This document shows, one piece after another, positions 16,536 through 25,037 of a stretch of 64,000 bases of DNA. The stretch covers positions 248,001 to 312,000 of the forward strand of contig NZ_CANNCF010000003.1 of assembly GCF_947503045.1 (NCBI RefSeq). The letters run 5' to 3'. Position 1 is the first letter of the stretch. Every line of letters begins with the position of its first letter. Below the pieces are notes generated by a model. The model was given only the letters and a program-made list of their open reading frames with translations. It was not told the origin of the DNA and did no database searches. A program made the translations under genes and the position numbers. The DNA comes from an uncultured Tateyamaria sp. (GTDB taxonomy: Bacteria > Pseudomonadota > Alphaproteobacteria > Rhodobacterales > Rhodobacteraceae).

Positions 16536-17246
16536 CTAGCGCAAAATCAGCGGTTGCCGCATCCAGTCGCGCAGTGCTTGCGTGACTTCAGCGGGCCTTT
16601 CGAGGGTCGGAATATGGCCCGCTCCCTCCATCACGCGCAGCTCTGCGCCGGGGATCAACTCGGCCATGAAACTGTGCCGTTTGACCGGGCACAGCGCGTC
16701 ATGTTCACCGCACAGGACAAGCGTCGGCACCTTGCATTTGCGCAGGGTACCCTGCTGGTCGCGACGGCGCTGCAGGGCGCGGGACTGGCGCACAAACACC
16801 TCCGGCCCAAGGGCGTCGGCCATGTCCAGCATCAGCTCGGTGATCTCGGCGCGAAACGGGCCCGGGCCCAGATATTCCGGCAGCACATCGTCGCGCATCA
16901 GCTCTTGCAATTGCCCCGTGCGCACCTTGACGATTTGAGGTTCGCGCGCGGTCGAGGCCTGCGGCGTTTCGGCCAGCGGGCTGGTGTCCATCAGGCACAG
17001 ACGGGTGACCCGGTCCGGCGCGCGGCGCAAAAGCTCCATCGCCACGATCCCGCCCATGGACAGGCCCGCAAGGGCAAAGCGGGCGGGCAATTCGTCCAGC
17101 AATCCACTGGCGATCTCTTCGACCCGCTCGCCTCGTGTGATGGGCGAGACCATGATCGAGAATTCGGCGGACAACTCAGCGATTTGCGGACCAAACAGGC
17201 GCGCATCGCACATCATTCCCGGTAGCAAAACCAACGGCTCAGCCAT
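16536..17246 (-). CDS. Alpha/beta hydrolase
   Basis: The 236-residue protein has the alpha/beta hydrolase order: an oxyanion region (LVLLPGMMCDARLF), nucleophile elbow GLSMGG with the catalytic Ser near residue 83, CGEHDALCPV with the likely acid, and EGAGHIPTLERP with the His. It resembles small esterases and BioH/MenH-type enzymes, with no clear substrate. ATG 17246 gives MAEPLVLL directly at the first strand. It stands alone, convergent with the DUF6151 gene. Confidence 0.82.
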   Translation of the reverse strand: MAEPLVLLPGMMCDARLFGPQIAELSAEFSIMVSPITRGERVEEIASGLLDELPARFALAGLSMGGIVAMELLRRAPDRVTRLCLMDTSPLAETPQASTAREPQIVKVRTGQLQELMRDDVLPEYLGPGPFRAEITELMLDMADALGPEVFVRQSRALQRRRDQQGTLRKCKVPTLVLCGEHDALCPVKRHSFMAELIPGAELRVMEGAGHIPTLERPAEVTQALRDWMRQPLILR

Positions 17247-17341
17247 GCCACAGCCTCATTTCGTCAACCATCCCCTGTTGGTCCCTGACGCCACAATGGC
17301 TTGCCCGAAGCGGCGCGGCAAGCCCAAGATGTTGCTGCGGA

Positions 17342-17974
17342 TCAAGGATATGCAATTCCGCGAAACGGCGGGAAGTCAGCATAGCGTTTGCGCCGTTCCT
17401 CCAGTGGCTCATCCGGGACCTGCACGCTGCGCAACAACAGCCCCTTGGGCGCGATATAGCTGCCGATCATGCGCCGCGGCGTGGGGCGCCAATCAAGGTT
17501 GAAGGCGCAAAGCTTGGGGAAAAACCACATTGCAGAATAGGGCAGATGATCATGTATCCACCACGCCAGATCGCGCCAGTCACGCCCCGCCTCATAGCGA
17601 TTCGTGAACCACGGAATCGCCAGCGACGTGCCTGCAATCGCAGCCTCGCCCGTGCCCCAGTCCCAAATGTGACACTCGAGCGGATTGTCGTTGCGCGCGC
17701 AGTTCAGCTTGTTCTCGTTGCCGTACTGGTTCAACTCGGGCGAGCGATAGCCCGAGCGGATCGCGAGCCGCCCAAAGGTCTCTTCCAACGGGTCCAACAG
17801 CTCTGTGCACAGCATCCGCCCGTTGGCGATGGCCAGATCAGGATCGCGCGGCAGGTTCCTGATTTCGTGAAAGTTTCCGATCTCCGAATACAGGAAATCG
17901 CGCATGAAAAAGTGCTTGGACAGGCGCACGCGACCCAGGGTCTCAAGGCTCCACATGCTGGCCGGTCGCCGCAT
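17342..17974 (-). CDS. Peptidase M15-like protein, last gene of the hydrolase operon
   Basis: The 210-residue product has a segment (LSKHFFMRDFLYSEIGNFHEIRNLP...IRSGYRSPELNQYGN) resembling M15A peptidoglycan peptidases, where SGYRSP...N is typical. CHIWDWG may supply zinc ligands, but the full H-x-D...H set is not obvious, so catalysis is uncertain. No signal peptide is seen. I chose ATG 17974, whose A is the last base of the upstream TGA (TGATG), over the earlier ATG 17992; both leave the domain intact. It is translationally coupled to the VOC gene. Confidence 0.65.
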   Translation of the reverse strand: MRRPASMWSLETLGRVRLSKHFFMRDFLYSEIGNFHEIRNLPRDPDLAIANGRMLCTELLDPLEETFGRLAIRSGYRSPELNQYGNENKLNCARNDNPLECHIWDWGTGEAAIAGTSLAIPWFTNRYEAGRDWRDLAWWIHDHLPYSAMWFFPKLCAFNLDWRPTPRRMIGSYIAPKGLLLRSVQVPDEPLEERRKRYADFPPFRGIAYP

Positions 17975-18405
17975 CAGCCAACCCCGTTCCACTGAAAGGC
18001 GCCGTCCGGGCCAAGCGGGGAAAACGGGTTGAACGCCACTTCCCAGATGTGTCCTTCGGGGTCTGCGAAATAGCCGTGATGCCCGCCCCAGAACACGTCC
18101 GCGGCCGGTTTCAGCACCCGTGCCCCCGCCGCCTCGGCCTGCGCGAGCAGCGCGGCTACATCGCCCTTTTCACGCACGTTGTGGGCCAGCGCCATCGCGC
18201 CGTGCCCCAGCGTGTCTACGGATACGCCAATCTCGTCCGCCAGCCCCGCTAGCGGATACAATCCCAGCGTCTGCCCGATCAGATCAAAGGCAATCACGCC
18301 GTCCGGACTGTCCACCCGCGCCCAGCCCAACGCCTCGTAAAACGCGGCCAGCGCGTCCACGTCCCGTGCCCCCAATGTGATCAGTGAAACCCGTTGCTCC
18401 ATCAT
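17974..18405 (-). CDS. VOC (glyoxalase/bleomycin resistance) family protein
   Basis: The 143-residue protein is a two-repeat VOC fold: RVSLITLGARDVDALAAFYEALGWARV opens the first beta-alpha-beta unit and VFWGGHHGYFADPEGHIWEVAFNPF closes the second with likely metal ligands (His and Glu). VOC members include glyoxalases, dioxygenases and antibiotic-binding proteins; this one cannot be placed more closely. Its ATG overlaps the upstream stop as ATGA, so it is coupled to the membrane-anchored hydrolase gene. Confidence 0.82.
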   Translation of the reverse strand: MMEQRVSLITLGARDVDALAAFYEALGWARVDSPDGVIAFDLIGQTLGLYPLAGLADEIGVSVDTLGHGAMALAHNVREKGDVAALLAQAEAAGARVLKPAADVFWGGHHGYFADPEGHIWEVAFNPFSPLGPDGAFQWNGVG

Positions 18406-19376
18406 TGCCCCTCCAGCTTGCGCACCCAGTCCAGCATACCTGAAACCGCTGCATCATTCTGCCCCGGCGACAGGATATCGCCGGCAATAACATGGGCGAA
18501 CGGGGCATCCCCGGGACCCAGATCGGGGTTCACCACCGTGGCCCCTCCGCCCCAGACCGCGGCCACCTCGGCCGTCCGTTCAGGCTCAACCACCTGATCC
18601 TCCAGCGAGAACCAGAACAGCGCCGGGATGGTTTGGCCTGTGTGATCCTGCGCGTTGGCCGCATCGATCAGGGCGGCCATCGGCATCACCGACACGCTGG
18701 GATATTCCGTGGTCCAATAGGTGCCATGGGCGTCGTTTTGCGGGGCGAAACTGCGCTCCGCCCCTGCCAGCGGCGGCAGCCAATAGCGCGCCGCAGGCCA
18801 GCTGAGCAGCCGCCCAACCGGATTCTTGATGCCGAAATTGGGCGAGACAAAGATCAGCCCCGCAACCCCCTCCATCATCTCGGCATTCTGGCCAAGTGCG
18901 ACCACCAAAGTGCCGCCGGTCGAGGCCGACATGATCAGGATCTTGCGCCCGGCAATCCGCGCGGCCTGCAGCCCTTCGTCCAGATCAGTGGCCCAACCCT
19001 GCACCGTGCCGGTGGCCAGCGCTGCGCCATCGCGCCCATGGCCTTGCAGGCGGGTAAAGATCAGATTGGCCCCAAGCTCTGCCGCAAGGCGGTCCGGCAC
19101 TGGCCGCGTTTCTTCAGACGTCGCCGAAAACCCATGTACATAAAGGATCACCCACTCGGTCTGCGCGCCCGCATCGCCCGCCCAGATCACCCGCTTTTCC
19201 ACGCCGGGGGTGATGTCATCAAACCCCGCCTCGACGCCCGCGAAATAGGAGTCCAAGTCCGCATCGACCGTCACGGGGCGCGGCGTCAGCGTCGCATCCT
19301 CATAGGGGCCAAACAGCCACAGCGCCACGACAACGACGACAATCCCGACCAGCACATAGCCCAACACCCGCCTCAT
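18402..19376 (-). CDS. Membrane-anchored alpha/beta hydrolase
   Basis: The 324-residue protein starts with one hydrophobic segment (VLGYVLVGIVVVVVALWLF), probably a signal anchor placing the enzyme in the periplasm. The hydrolase domain shows ILYVHGFSATSEE (oxyanion region), LIMSASTGGTLV (nucleophile elbow, with Ser replacing the first Gly of GxSxG) and a late FAHVIAGDILSPGQND that may hold the His. Substrate unknown. Overlaps of four bases (ATGA) on both sides tie it to the genes before and after. Confidence 0.78.
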   Translation of the reverse strand: MRRVLGYVLVGIVVVVVALWLFGPYEDATLTPRPVTVDADLDSYFAGVEAGFDDITPGVEKRVIWAGDAGAQTEWVILYVHGFSATSEETRPVPDRLAAELGANLIFTRLQGHGRDGAALATGTVQGWATDLDEGLQAARIAGRKILIMSASTGGTLVVALGQNAEMMEGVAGLIFVSPNFGIKNPVGRLLSWPAARYWLPPLAGAERSFAPQNDAHGTYWTTEYPSVSVMPMAALIDAANAQDHTGQTIPALFWFSLEDQVVEPERTAEVAAVWGGGATVVNPDLGPGDAPFAHVIAGDILSPGQNDAAVSGMLDWVRKLEGQ

Positions 19377-20125
19377 GCGCCCGTGTCCAGAATTTCCGTG
19401 ATCGCCGCCTCGATCACGCCCAGACAGGGACCGTCCGAAAACCGGTGATCAGCGTCCTTTACCAGCAACAGGCGCATGTCGGGACACTCGGCATGGTTCA
19501 GCAGCCGCACCGCCGTTTCGGTGCTGACGGCGGTGTCGGCAGTGCCCTGCAGGCAGCGCACCGGAAAGGGCAGCGGCAAGGGCGCGCGCAGCACCAACTG
19601 GTCGCGGCCATCCTCGATCAGACGGCGGGTGATGATGTAGGGCTCCATATAGTCCGAGGGCATCTCGACCTGCCCGTCCCTCTCAAGCGTGGCCCACTGG
19701 TCCTTGGTGAAGGACGCGGCATAACCGTCTTCGGTGAAATCGGGCGCTGCGGCGATGGTGACCAAACCCGCGATCCGGTCGGGATGCGCGCGGGCGAAAA
19801 GCAGCGCCTGCCAGCCCCCCATCGAACTGCCCACTACGATCAGTGCGTCGCTGGTAAGGTATGTTAACACATGTGCCGTATCTTCTGCCCAGTCGCCGAT
19901 GCAGCCTTCTTCGAACGTGCCCGAGCTTTCGCCATGGCCGGAATAGTCGAATCGCAGGAATGCGCGGCCATGTGCGGCACACCACGCCTCGAGGTGGATC
20001 GCCTTGGTCCCCTCCATGTCGGATTTGAGGCCGCCCAGGAACACAACCGTCGGCCCGTCCCCGGGCGTCAGATGATAGGCCAGCCGCCGTCCTTGCGCTG
20101 TTTCCAGATATTCAGGCGCTGCCAT
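19373..20125 (-). CDS. Alpha/beta hydrolase (ABHD10/thioesterase-like)
   Basis: First gene of the four-gene operon running down to 17342. The 250-residue protein has VVFLGGLKSDMEGTKA, FDYSGHGESSGTFEEGCIGDW, nucleophile elbow VGSSMGGWQALL, and DADHRFSD with the catalytic His. The overall pattern resembles ABHD10-like acyl-protein thioesterases. ATG 20125 (MAAPEYLET) follows GAGAGGGG, so the longer frame to 20179 is not needed. Substrate not determined. Confidence 0.8.
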   Translation of the reverse strand: MAAPEYLETAQGRRLAYHLTPGDGPTVVFLGGLKSDMEGTKAIHLEAWCAAHGRAFLRFDYSGHGESSGTFEEGCIGDWAEDTAHVLTYLTSDALIVVGSSMGGWQALLFARAHPDRIAGLVTIAAAPDFTEDGYAASFTKDQWATLERDGQVEMPSDYMEPYIITRRLIEDGRDQLVLRAPLPLPFPVRCLQGTADTAVSTETAVRLLNHAECPDMRLLLVKDADHRFSDGPCLGVIEAAITEILDTGA

Positions 20126-20222
20126 GCTTGCCCCTCTCCCCTTTGGTTTTGCAGGGATCATGCGCAGGGTGCTGCGCACTGTCCATCCTGACGCTGGGAG
20201 AATTCCTTGCGGATTTATTTAG

Positions 20223-20261
20223 GTGACCATATTGTCACGTGACTAAAGAATCACATATAGA
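20223..20261 (+). promoter_or_regulatory. Promoter and ArsR operator candidate of the ArsR-SRPBCC gene
   Basis: GTGAC-N6-GTCAC (20223-20238) abuts another GTGAC, making GTCACGTGAC a perfect palindrome at 20234-20243. TTGTCA (20232-20237) and TATAGA (20256-20261) are spaced by 18 bases as a sigma70-type promoter. The operator would cover the -35 box. The -10 box lies only six bases before ATG 20268, so the mRNA may be leaderless. Confidence 0.6.
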
Positions 20262-20267
20262 CATACC

Positions 20268-21029
20268 ATGGATGCCCTGTTCAAAGCCCTCTCCGACCCC
20301 GCGCGCCGCACATTGCTCGACAGCCTGCGCACCCGTGATGGACAGAGCCTGCAACAATTGCAGGCGCATCTGGACATGACGCGGTTCGGGGTGATGAAGC
20401 ACCTTGGCGTGCTGGAAACGGCCGGGCTGATCACCACGAAAAAGGTGGGGCGCTTCAAGCATCACTACCTCAACGCCTTGCCTCTGCAGCAGGCCATTGA
20501 CCGCTGGATCGAGCCCTTGCTCGTCAAACCGGCGGCCCGAGCGGTACTTGACCTCAAATCTCAGCTCGAAGGAAAAGACCCCATGCAAAAGCCTGATTTC
20601 GTTATGCAAACCTATATCAAGACCAGCCAAGACCGGCTGTGGGATGCACTGTCGGATGAAAAGAACGTGGCCCATTATCATTTTATGGCCAGCCACGCGA
20701 CGCGGGATGGTGCGCGCACCACCTTGTTGCTGCCCGATGACACGCCGCTGATGTCACAATCCGTTCTCAAGACTGACCCCAAGTCCCGCATCGAATCCAC
20801 CTTCGAACCGCATTGGGAGGGCGGCGGCGCGCCCAGTCGCGTAATCTACCTGCTGGAACCCGAAGGCGATTTCATCAAGCTCACCGTCGAACATTACGAC
20901 CTGACCTTTCCAGTGGTCGCAGGCGAAGGGGTGGCAGATGGCTGGGCCCGCTGGGCGGCCGGGCTCAAGACCTGGCTCGAAACCGGACAGGACGCGCATT
21001 TCGGCTCCCGCGGCGCGGCGGAGGCATAA
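20268..21029 (+). CDS. ArsR-family regulator fused to an SRPBCC (AHSA1-like) domain
   Basis: The 253-residue protein joins two domains. Residues 1-90 form an ArsR winged helix (MDALFKALSDPARRTLLDSLRTRDGQSLQQLQAHLDMTRFGVMKHLGVLETAGLI). Residues 110-245 are an SRPBCC ligand-binding domain of the Aha1 type (MQTYIKTSQDRLWDALSDEKNVAHYHF...WARWAAGLKTWLETG). Such fusions are thought to sense a hydrophobic small molecule. No ribosome-binding site is visible before the ATG, consistent with leaderless translation. A MAPEG gene follows after three bases and is probably its target or partner. Confidence 0.87.
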   Translation: MDALFKALSDPARRTLLDSLRTRDGQSLQQLQAHLDMTRFGVMKHLGVLETAGLITTKKVGRFKHHYLNALPLQQAIDRWIEPLLVKPAARAVLDLKSQLEGKDPMQKPDFVMQTYIKTSQDRLWDALSDEKNVAHYHFMASHATRDGARTTLLLPDDTPLMSQSVLKTDPKSRIESTFEPHWEGGGAPSRVIYLLEPEGDFIKLTVEHYDLTFPVVAGEGVADGWARWAAGLKTWLETGQDAHFGSRGAAEA

Positions 21030-21032
21030 TTC

Positions 21033-21449
21033 ATGCCCATCGAACTGACGATCCTCGCTGGCCTCGCGGTCATGGCCGCCTCGCTTTGGATGCCCTATAT
21101 CATCGGCGCAGCCACCGCCCCGCCCGGCTCTCTTCCCGCGGACGCGCCTGACGGGTTCATCCTGCCACCGGACCCCAATGTGCACCGCCCCTGGGTGCGG
21201 CGCGCCTATCGCGCGCATCTCAACCTTCTGGAACAGTCCGTGCCCTTTGCGATTCTGGTGTTGCTGGTGGACCGGGCGGACGGGTTCAGCGCCCTGACCC
21301 TGTGGGCCAGCGTTGCATTTCTGATCCTGCGCATCGCCCATGCGATCGGCTATATCACTGGCACGACACGGTTTCCCGCCCGCCCGCTGATCTTTACCGG
21401 TGGCTGGATCTGTTGCCTTGTGATGGCGTGGGCCCTTTTTACCGCCTGA
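21033..21449 (+). CDS. MAPEG family membrane protein
   Basis: The 138-residue protein has four hydrophobic helices and the MAPEG pattern (RRAYRAHLNLLEQSVPFAILVLLV, RIAHAIGYITG). MAPEG proteins include glutathione transferases and peroxidases acting on lipophilic compounds, and bacterial homologues of unknown substrate. It starts three bases after the ArsR-SRPBCC gene and shares its promoter. A terminator lies 85 bases downstream. Confidence 0.85.
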   Translation: MPIELTILAGLAVMAASLWMPYIIGAATAPPGSLPADAPDGFILPPDPNVHRPWVRRAYRAHLNLLEQSVPFAILVLLVDRADGFSALTLWASVAFLILRIAHAIGYITGTTRFPARPLIFTGGWICCLVMAWALFTA

Positions 21450-21533
21450 AGTGATCCCGTGCCCTTGACGGGCGCGGGCCATCCGGCTTGAGTGCGGGCA
21501 TGAGCATTCGCATCGCACACCGCTATTACTCTG

Positions 21534-21556
21534 GCACGCATCCCTTGCGTGCTTTT
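21534..21556 (+). terminator. Rho-independent terminator after the MAPEG gene
   Basis: GCACGCA-TCCCT-TGCGTGC is a perfect 7-bp stem with a 5-base loop, followed by TTTT. It ends the ArsR-SRPBCC/MAPEG operon. Confidence 0.75.
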
Positions 21557-21578
21557 GGTGTGCCTGCGTAACACCCAA

Positions 21579-21630
21579 ATAGCCGCGTTCGAGCGGCTAT
21601 ATCCCTGCCTTCCCGAACGCGGCCCGTTCG
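21579..21630. promoter_or_regulatory. Two consecutive hairpins in the GNAT gene leader
   Basis: ATAGCCGC-GTTCGA-GCGGCTAT (21579-21600) is a perfect 8-bp stem; CGAACG-CGGCC-CGTTCG (21614-21630) is a perfect 6-bp stem. Both carry the string CGTTCGAG. The second ends two bases before the AAAAGGAGG ribosome-binding site of the next gene and could affect its translation. Confidence 0.5.
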
Positions 21631-21646
21631 AGAAAAGGAGGCAGAG

Positions 21647-22111
21647 ATGCCCATCACCATAGAGAAGATAACCGCAGCCGATGTGCCGCAGGTTGTCACC
21701 ATGATCAGCGCGCTGGCCGCGCATCACGACGATGTGCCGGACATAGATGCCGCACGGCTGATGCGCGATGCACTGGGGCCCAATCCATGGGTCCACGTTC
21801 TGGTGGCGCGCGGTGGGTCACAGGCGATCGGCTATGCCGCGCTCATGCCGATGGCGCAGTTGGCGTTCGGGGTGCGGGGGATGGATATGCACCACCTCTT
21901 CGTGCACCGCGACGCGCGCGGGCATGGGGTGGGTGCGGCACTTGTGCGCGCCTGTCAGGACACGGCGCGAGCGCTGGACTGCAGCTTTATCACCGTGGGC
22001 ACGCATCCCGACAATCATGTGGCCGGGCGGTTCTACGAACGCTGCGGGTTCCTGCGGCGCAGCACCAGCGGGCCGCGATTTGGCATGCGGCTGGATCAGC
22101 CGCCCACATAG
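21647..22111 (+). CDS. GNAT-family N-acetyltransferase
   Basis: The 154-residue protein has the GNAT core: MDMHHLFVHRDARGHGVGAALVRACQDTAR, in which RDARGHGVG is the acetyl-CoA pyrophosphate loop, and a late HVAGRFYERCGF segment typical of the family. The acceptor is unknown. It has a very strong ribosome-binding site (AAAAGGAGG). Its last 16 bases overlap the end of the convergent small gene. Confidence 0.85.
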   Translation: MPITIEKITAADVPQVVTMISALAAHHDDVPDIDAARLMRDALGPNPWVHVLVARGGSQAIGYAALMPMAQLAFGVRGMDMHHLFVHRDARGHGVGAALVRACQDTARALDCSFITVGTHPDNHVAGRFYERCGFLRRSTSGPRFGMRLDQPPT

Positions 22112-22308
22112 GTGCCCTTGGCGGGGCGATAGAATGTCTTTTGATTGTGCAGCTTGCCCAGCAGCTCGTGGATCTGACGCGCACCATCGCCGGATTTGCC
22201 AGCTTTCAGGTCCGCTTGTGTCTGGGCCAGCTTCCGGCGCCGCAACGCGTCTTCGATCAGGTCGAGTTCTTCGATGCTCAGTTCGAATGTCGTGTTGTAT
22301 TTGGGCAC
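22096..22308 (-). CDS. Small conserved-looking protein of unknown function
   Basis: The 70-residue product (MPKYNTTFELSIEELDLIEDALRRRKLAQTQADLKAGKSGDGARQ...KTFYRPAKGTYVGG) is highly charged with a likely helix pair and no Cys or membrane segment. The start is GTG at 22308, preceded by AGAGGAA. Coding character and the good ribosome-binding site support it as a real gene; I do not recognise a function. It overlaps the GNAT gene by 16 bases tail to tail. Confidence 0.7.
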   Translation of the reverse strand: MPKYNTTFELSIEELDLIEDALRRRKLAQTQADLKAGKSGDGARQIHELLGKLHNQKTFYRPAKGTYVGG

Positions 22309-22596
22309 TGCGCGTTCCTCTTGCGATCAGAAGTTTCCGATAGTGAACTGCCATCCAAAGTAGGTGTTCCCGCGCAAAGGTCCAGCCCAAAACGTCGCAA
22401 AAAGACCGCCAAAAGTCGCTTTTTCGGCACACGATCGTATACCGTGACCTGACGTATCCGGGCCGCACTGCGCGTCTTTTCCCGGTTTGGGACAGCGCGG
22501 ATGCTTGACGAAACGCGCGCCCCCTGCCACATGCCGCAACACACATAACCCGCAACCGGGCGTTCCGTGGGCGCCAAACTGACGAGGAGTGCCGAT
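22309..22596. other. Gap between the small gene and thrS
   Basis: About 288 bases with no convincing gene. The part from 22330 to 22450 has several A- and T-runs, including CGCAAAAAGACC and GTCGCTTTTTCGG, and probably holds the divergent promoters. The thrS ribosome-binding site (GAGGAGT) lies at its end. I see no T-box or other known leader. Confidence 0.4.
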
Positions 22597-24543
22597 ATGG
22601 CCCCAATCTCTCTGACTTTCCCCGATGGCAATGCGCGCGATTATGAGGCCGGAGTAACCCCTGCCGCCGTCGCCGAAAGCATCTCGAAATCCCTGTCCAA
22701 AAAGGCGATCAGCGCGACTGTGAACGGTCAGCACTGGGATCTGGCATGGCCGATTGACGGCGACGCACAGATTGCCATCCACACCATGGCCGACGAGGAA
22801 CAGGCCAATGAATTGGTGCGCCACGACCTGGCCCACATCATGGCCCGCGCCGTGCAGGAGCTTTGGCCCGACACCCAAGTCACCATCGGCCCCGTCATCA
22901 AGGACGGCTGGTATTACGACTTTGACCGGGCCGAGCCGTTCACTCCGGAAGACCTCGGCGTGATCGAGAAAAAGATGCGCGAGATCATCAACAAGCGCGA
23001 CCCCGTCCGCACCGAAGTGTGGGAGCGTGATGTCGCGATCCAGTATTACAAGGACCGTGGTGAGCCTTACAAAGTCGAGCTGATCGACGCCATTCCGGGG
23101 GACGAGCCCTTGCGCATGTATTGGCACGGCGACTGGCAGGACCTGTGCCGCGGCCCGCATCTGCAACACACCGGGCAGGTGCCGGGTGATGCGTTCAAGC
23201 TGATGTCCATCGCGGGCGCCTATTGGCGCGGGGATTCGGATCGCGCGATGCTGCAACGCATCTACGGCGTCGCCTTCACCGGCAAGGAAAAGCTGCGCGC
23301 GCATCTCAACATGCTCGAAGAGGCGGCCAAGCGCGACCACCGCAAGCTGGGCCGCGAGATGGACCTGTTCCACATGCAGGAAGAGGCCCCCGGTCAGGTG
23401 TTCTGGCACCCCAACGGCTGGTCGATCTACACCGAGTTGCAGGACTACATGCGCCGCAAACAGCGTGCAGCGGGTTACGTCGAGGTCAACACGCCACAAG
23501 TCGTGGACCGCAAGCTGTGGGAAGCGTCCGGGCACTGGGACAAGTATCAGGAACACATGTTCATCGTCGAAGTGGACGAGGAACACGCCCGCGAAAAGGC
23601 GATCAACGCGCTCAAACCGATGAACTGCCCGTGCCATGTGCAAATCTTCAATCAGGGTCTGAAATCCTATCGCGACCTGCCCCTGCGCATGGCCGAATTC
23701 GGATCTTGCAACCGTTACGAGCCCTCGGGCGCGTTGCACGGCATTATGCGGGTGCGCGGGTTCACGCAGGACGATGGGCACATCTTTTGCCGCGAGGACC
23801 AGATCGAGGCGGAATGCGCCTCATTCATCACCTACCTGTCGTCGGTCTATGCCGACCTCGGGTTTGAAAGTTTTGAAATCATGTTCGCCACTCGCCCGGA
23901 AAAGCGGGTCGGGTCCGAAGAAAGCTGGGATCATGTCGAGGCCGCGCTTGAAAACGCAATCAAGGCCACCGGGCATCCCTACACTCTGGACGCGGGCGAA
24001 GGGGCGTTTTACGGGCCCAAGCTCGACTTCAAACTGACCGATGCGATTGGTCGGGTCTGGCAGTGCGGCACCTTCCAGGTGGACCCGAACCTGCCCGAAC
24101 GGTTGGGCGCGACTTACATCGCACCCGATGGATCAAAACAGCGGCCTTATATGCTGCACCGCGCCTGCCTTGGCTCGTTCGAGCGGTTCATCGGCATCCT
24201 GATCGAGAACTCCGCTGGCAAGCTGCCCTTTTGGCTGGCACCGCGTCAGGTGGTTGTGGCCTCGATCATCTCGGATGCGGATGAGTATGTGCACGAAGTT
24301 GTCGAAACCCTGCGCCGTCAGGGCGTCCGGGCCGAGGCCGACATCCGCAACGAAAAGATCAACTACAAGGTGCGCGAACACTCGGTTGGCAAGGTGCCTG
24401 TGATCCTTGCCGTGGGCGCGCGCGAAGTCGAGGAACGGACCGTCACGGTGCGCCGTCTTGGCGAAAAACAGACCAGCGTTCAGCCGCTCGACACCGTCAG
24501 CGCGGAATTGTCAAAAGAGGCCACGCCGCCCGACCTGCGCTAG
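22597..24543 (+). CDS. thrS: Threonyl-tRNA synthetase
   Basis: Charges tRNA-Thr with threonine. The 648-residue length is typical. An N-terminal TGS-like domain ([30 protein letters not shown]) is followed by the editing domain with [16 protein letters not shown] and the class II core. NCPCHVQIF supplies a zinc-ligand Cys, and [18 protein letters not shown] is motif 2 region. The C-terminal anticodon-binding domain begins near [12 protein letters not shown] chose ATG 22597 after GAGGAGT rather than the GTG at 22567. An 11-bp hairpin ends the transcript. Confidence 0.97.
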   Translation: MAPISLTFPDGNARDYEAGVTPAAVAESISKSLSKKAISATVNGQHWDLAWPIDGDAQIAIHTMADEEQANELVRHDLAHIMARAVQELWPDTQVTIGPVIKDGWYYDFDRAEPFTPEDLGVIEKKMREIINKRDPVRTEVWERDVAIQYYKDRGEPYKVELIDAIPGDEPLRMYWHGDWQDLCRGPHLQHTGQVPGDAFKLMSIAGAYWRGDSDRAMLQRIYGVAFTGKEKLRAHLNMLEEAAKRDHRKLGREMDLFHMQEEAPGQVFWHPNGWSIYTELQDYMRRKQRAAGYVEVNTPQVVDRKLWEASGHWDKYQEHMFIVEVDEEHAREKAINALKPMNCPCHVQIFNQGLKSYRDLPLRMAEFGSCNRYEPSGALHGIMRVRGFTQDDGHIFCREDQIEAECASFITYLSSVYADLGFESFEIMFATRPEKRVGSEESWDHVEAALENAIKATGHPYTLDAGEGAFYGPKLDFKLTDAIGRVWQCGTFQVDPNLPERLGATYIAPDGSKQRPYMLHRACLGSFERFIGILIENSAGKLPFWLAPRQVVVASIISDADEYVHEVVETLRRQGVRAEADIRNEKINYKVREHSVGKVPVILAVGAREVEERTVTVRRLGEKQTSVQPLDTVSAELSKEATPPDLR

Positions 24544-24558
24544 GCGAAAATCTGCAAC

Positions 24559-24593
24559 ATTTGAGCCCGTTTGTGCGCAAATCGGGCTCAAAT
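24559..24593 (+). terminator. Strong hairpin after thrS
   Basis: ATTTGAGCCCG (24559-24569) pairs perfectly with CGGGCTCAAAT (24583-24593); the 13-base loop can add a small inner TTTG/CAAA stem. Only a short TCT follows, so efficiency is uncertain, but its place right after the stop codon fits a terminator separating thrS from the bufferin operon. Confidence 0.7.
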
Positions 24594-24613
24594 TCTAACA
24601 TCCTGTAACGGCT

Positions 24614-24636
24614 CTGTGACTCACGGCGCTGTGAGT
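24614..24636. promoter_or_regulatory. Inverted and direct repeats upstream of bufA1
   Basis: ACTCAC-N6-GTGAGT (24619-24636) is a perfect inverted repeat, and CTGTGA occurs at 24614 and 24629, 15 bp apart. TGTAACG just upstream (24604-24610) resembles the -35 region of ECF-sigma promoters, but I see no matching -10 element. This is the likely control region of the bufferin operon. Confidence 0.45.
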
Positions 24637-24710
24637 GGTAATCTGCCCGGAGAGTACCTTAGTTCAGGGCACACACAGTTATGCCACGAACATCCATAGG
24701 GAGTTTGAAA

Positions 24711-25016
24711 ATGTCGAACACAATGAAATCTGTTGCCATCGCCGGTGCCGTCGCCGCCGCCCTGGCCGCACAGTCAACAACACCAGCGCAAGCCGCTGGC
24801 AAAGAGAAATGCTATGGCGTTTCGCTTGCTGGTGAAAACGACTGCGCCGCCGGTCCCGGCACCACATGCGCGGGCACATCCGTCACCGATTATCAGGGCA
24901 ACGCATGGACACTGGTCGATGCAGGCACCTGCGCCGAAATCGAATTGCCCGCGATGGCAGACGGCACAGCGCGCACAGGCTCGCTCGAAGAGCTGAACCG
25001 CGACCTGCCTGCCTAA
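24711..25016 (+). CDS. bufA1: Bufferin precursor peptide, BufA1/DUF2282 type
   Basis: Bufferins are ribosomally made, modified peptides exported to the periplasm that bind excess copper. The 101-residue precursor has a signal peptide ([23 protein letters not shown], likely cut after Ala28) and a short mature part with four cysteines: [13 protein letters not shown] (Cys34, Cys45), TTCAGTS (Cys53) and [10 protein letters not shown] (Cys74). This matches the DUF2282 family. In described systems, cysteines are converted to thiooxazoles by BufB. ATG 24711 follows an AGGGAG site. The genes for BufB, BufC and a DoxX protein follow at once. Confidence 0.88.
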   Translation: MSNTMKSVAIAGAVAAALAAQSTTPAQAAGKEKCYGVSLAGENDCAAGPGTTCAGTSVTDYQGNAWTLVDAGTCAEIELPAMADGTARTGSLEELNRDLPA

Positions 25017-25037
25017 GCGCACGGCAAAAGACCGACG

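Noticed and set aside
24559..24593. The thrS 3' hairpin as a bufferin riboswitch
   Set aside because: It directly follows the thrS stop and is about 118 bases from bufA1; a terminator explains it better.
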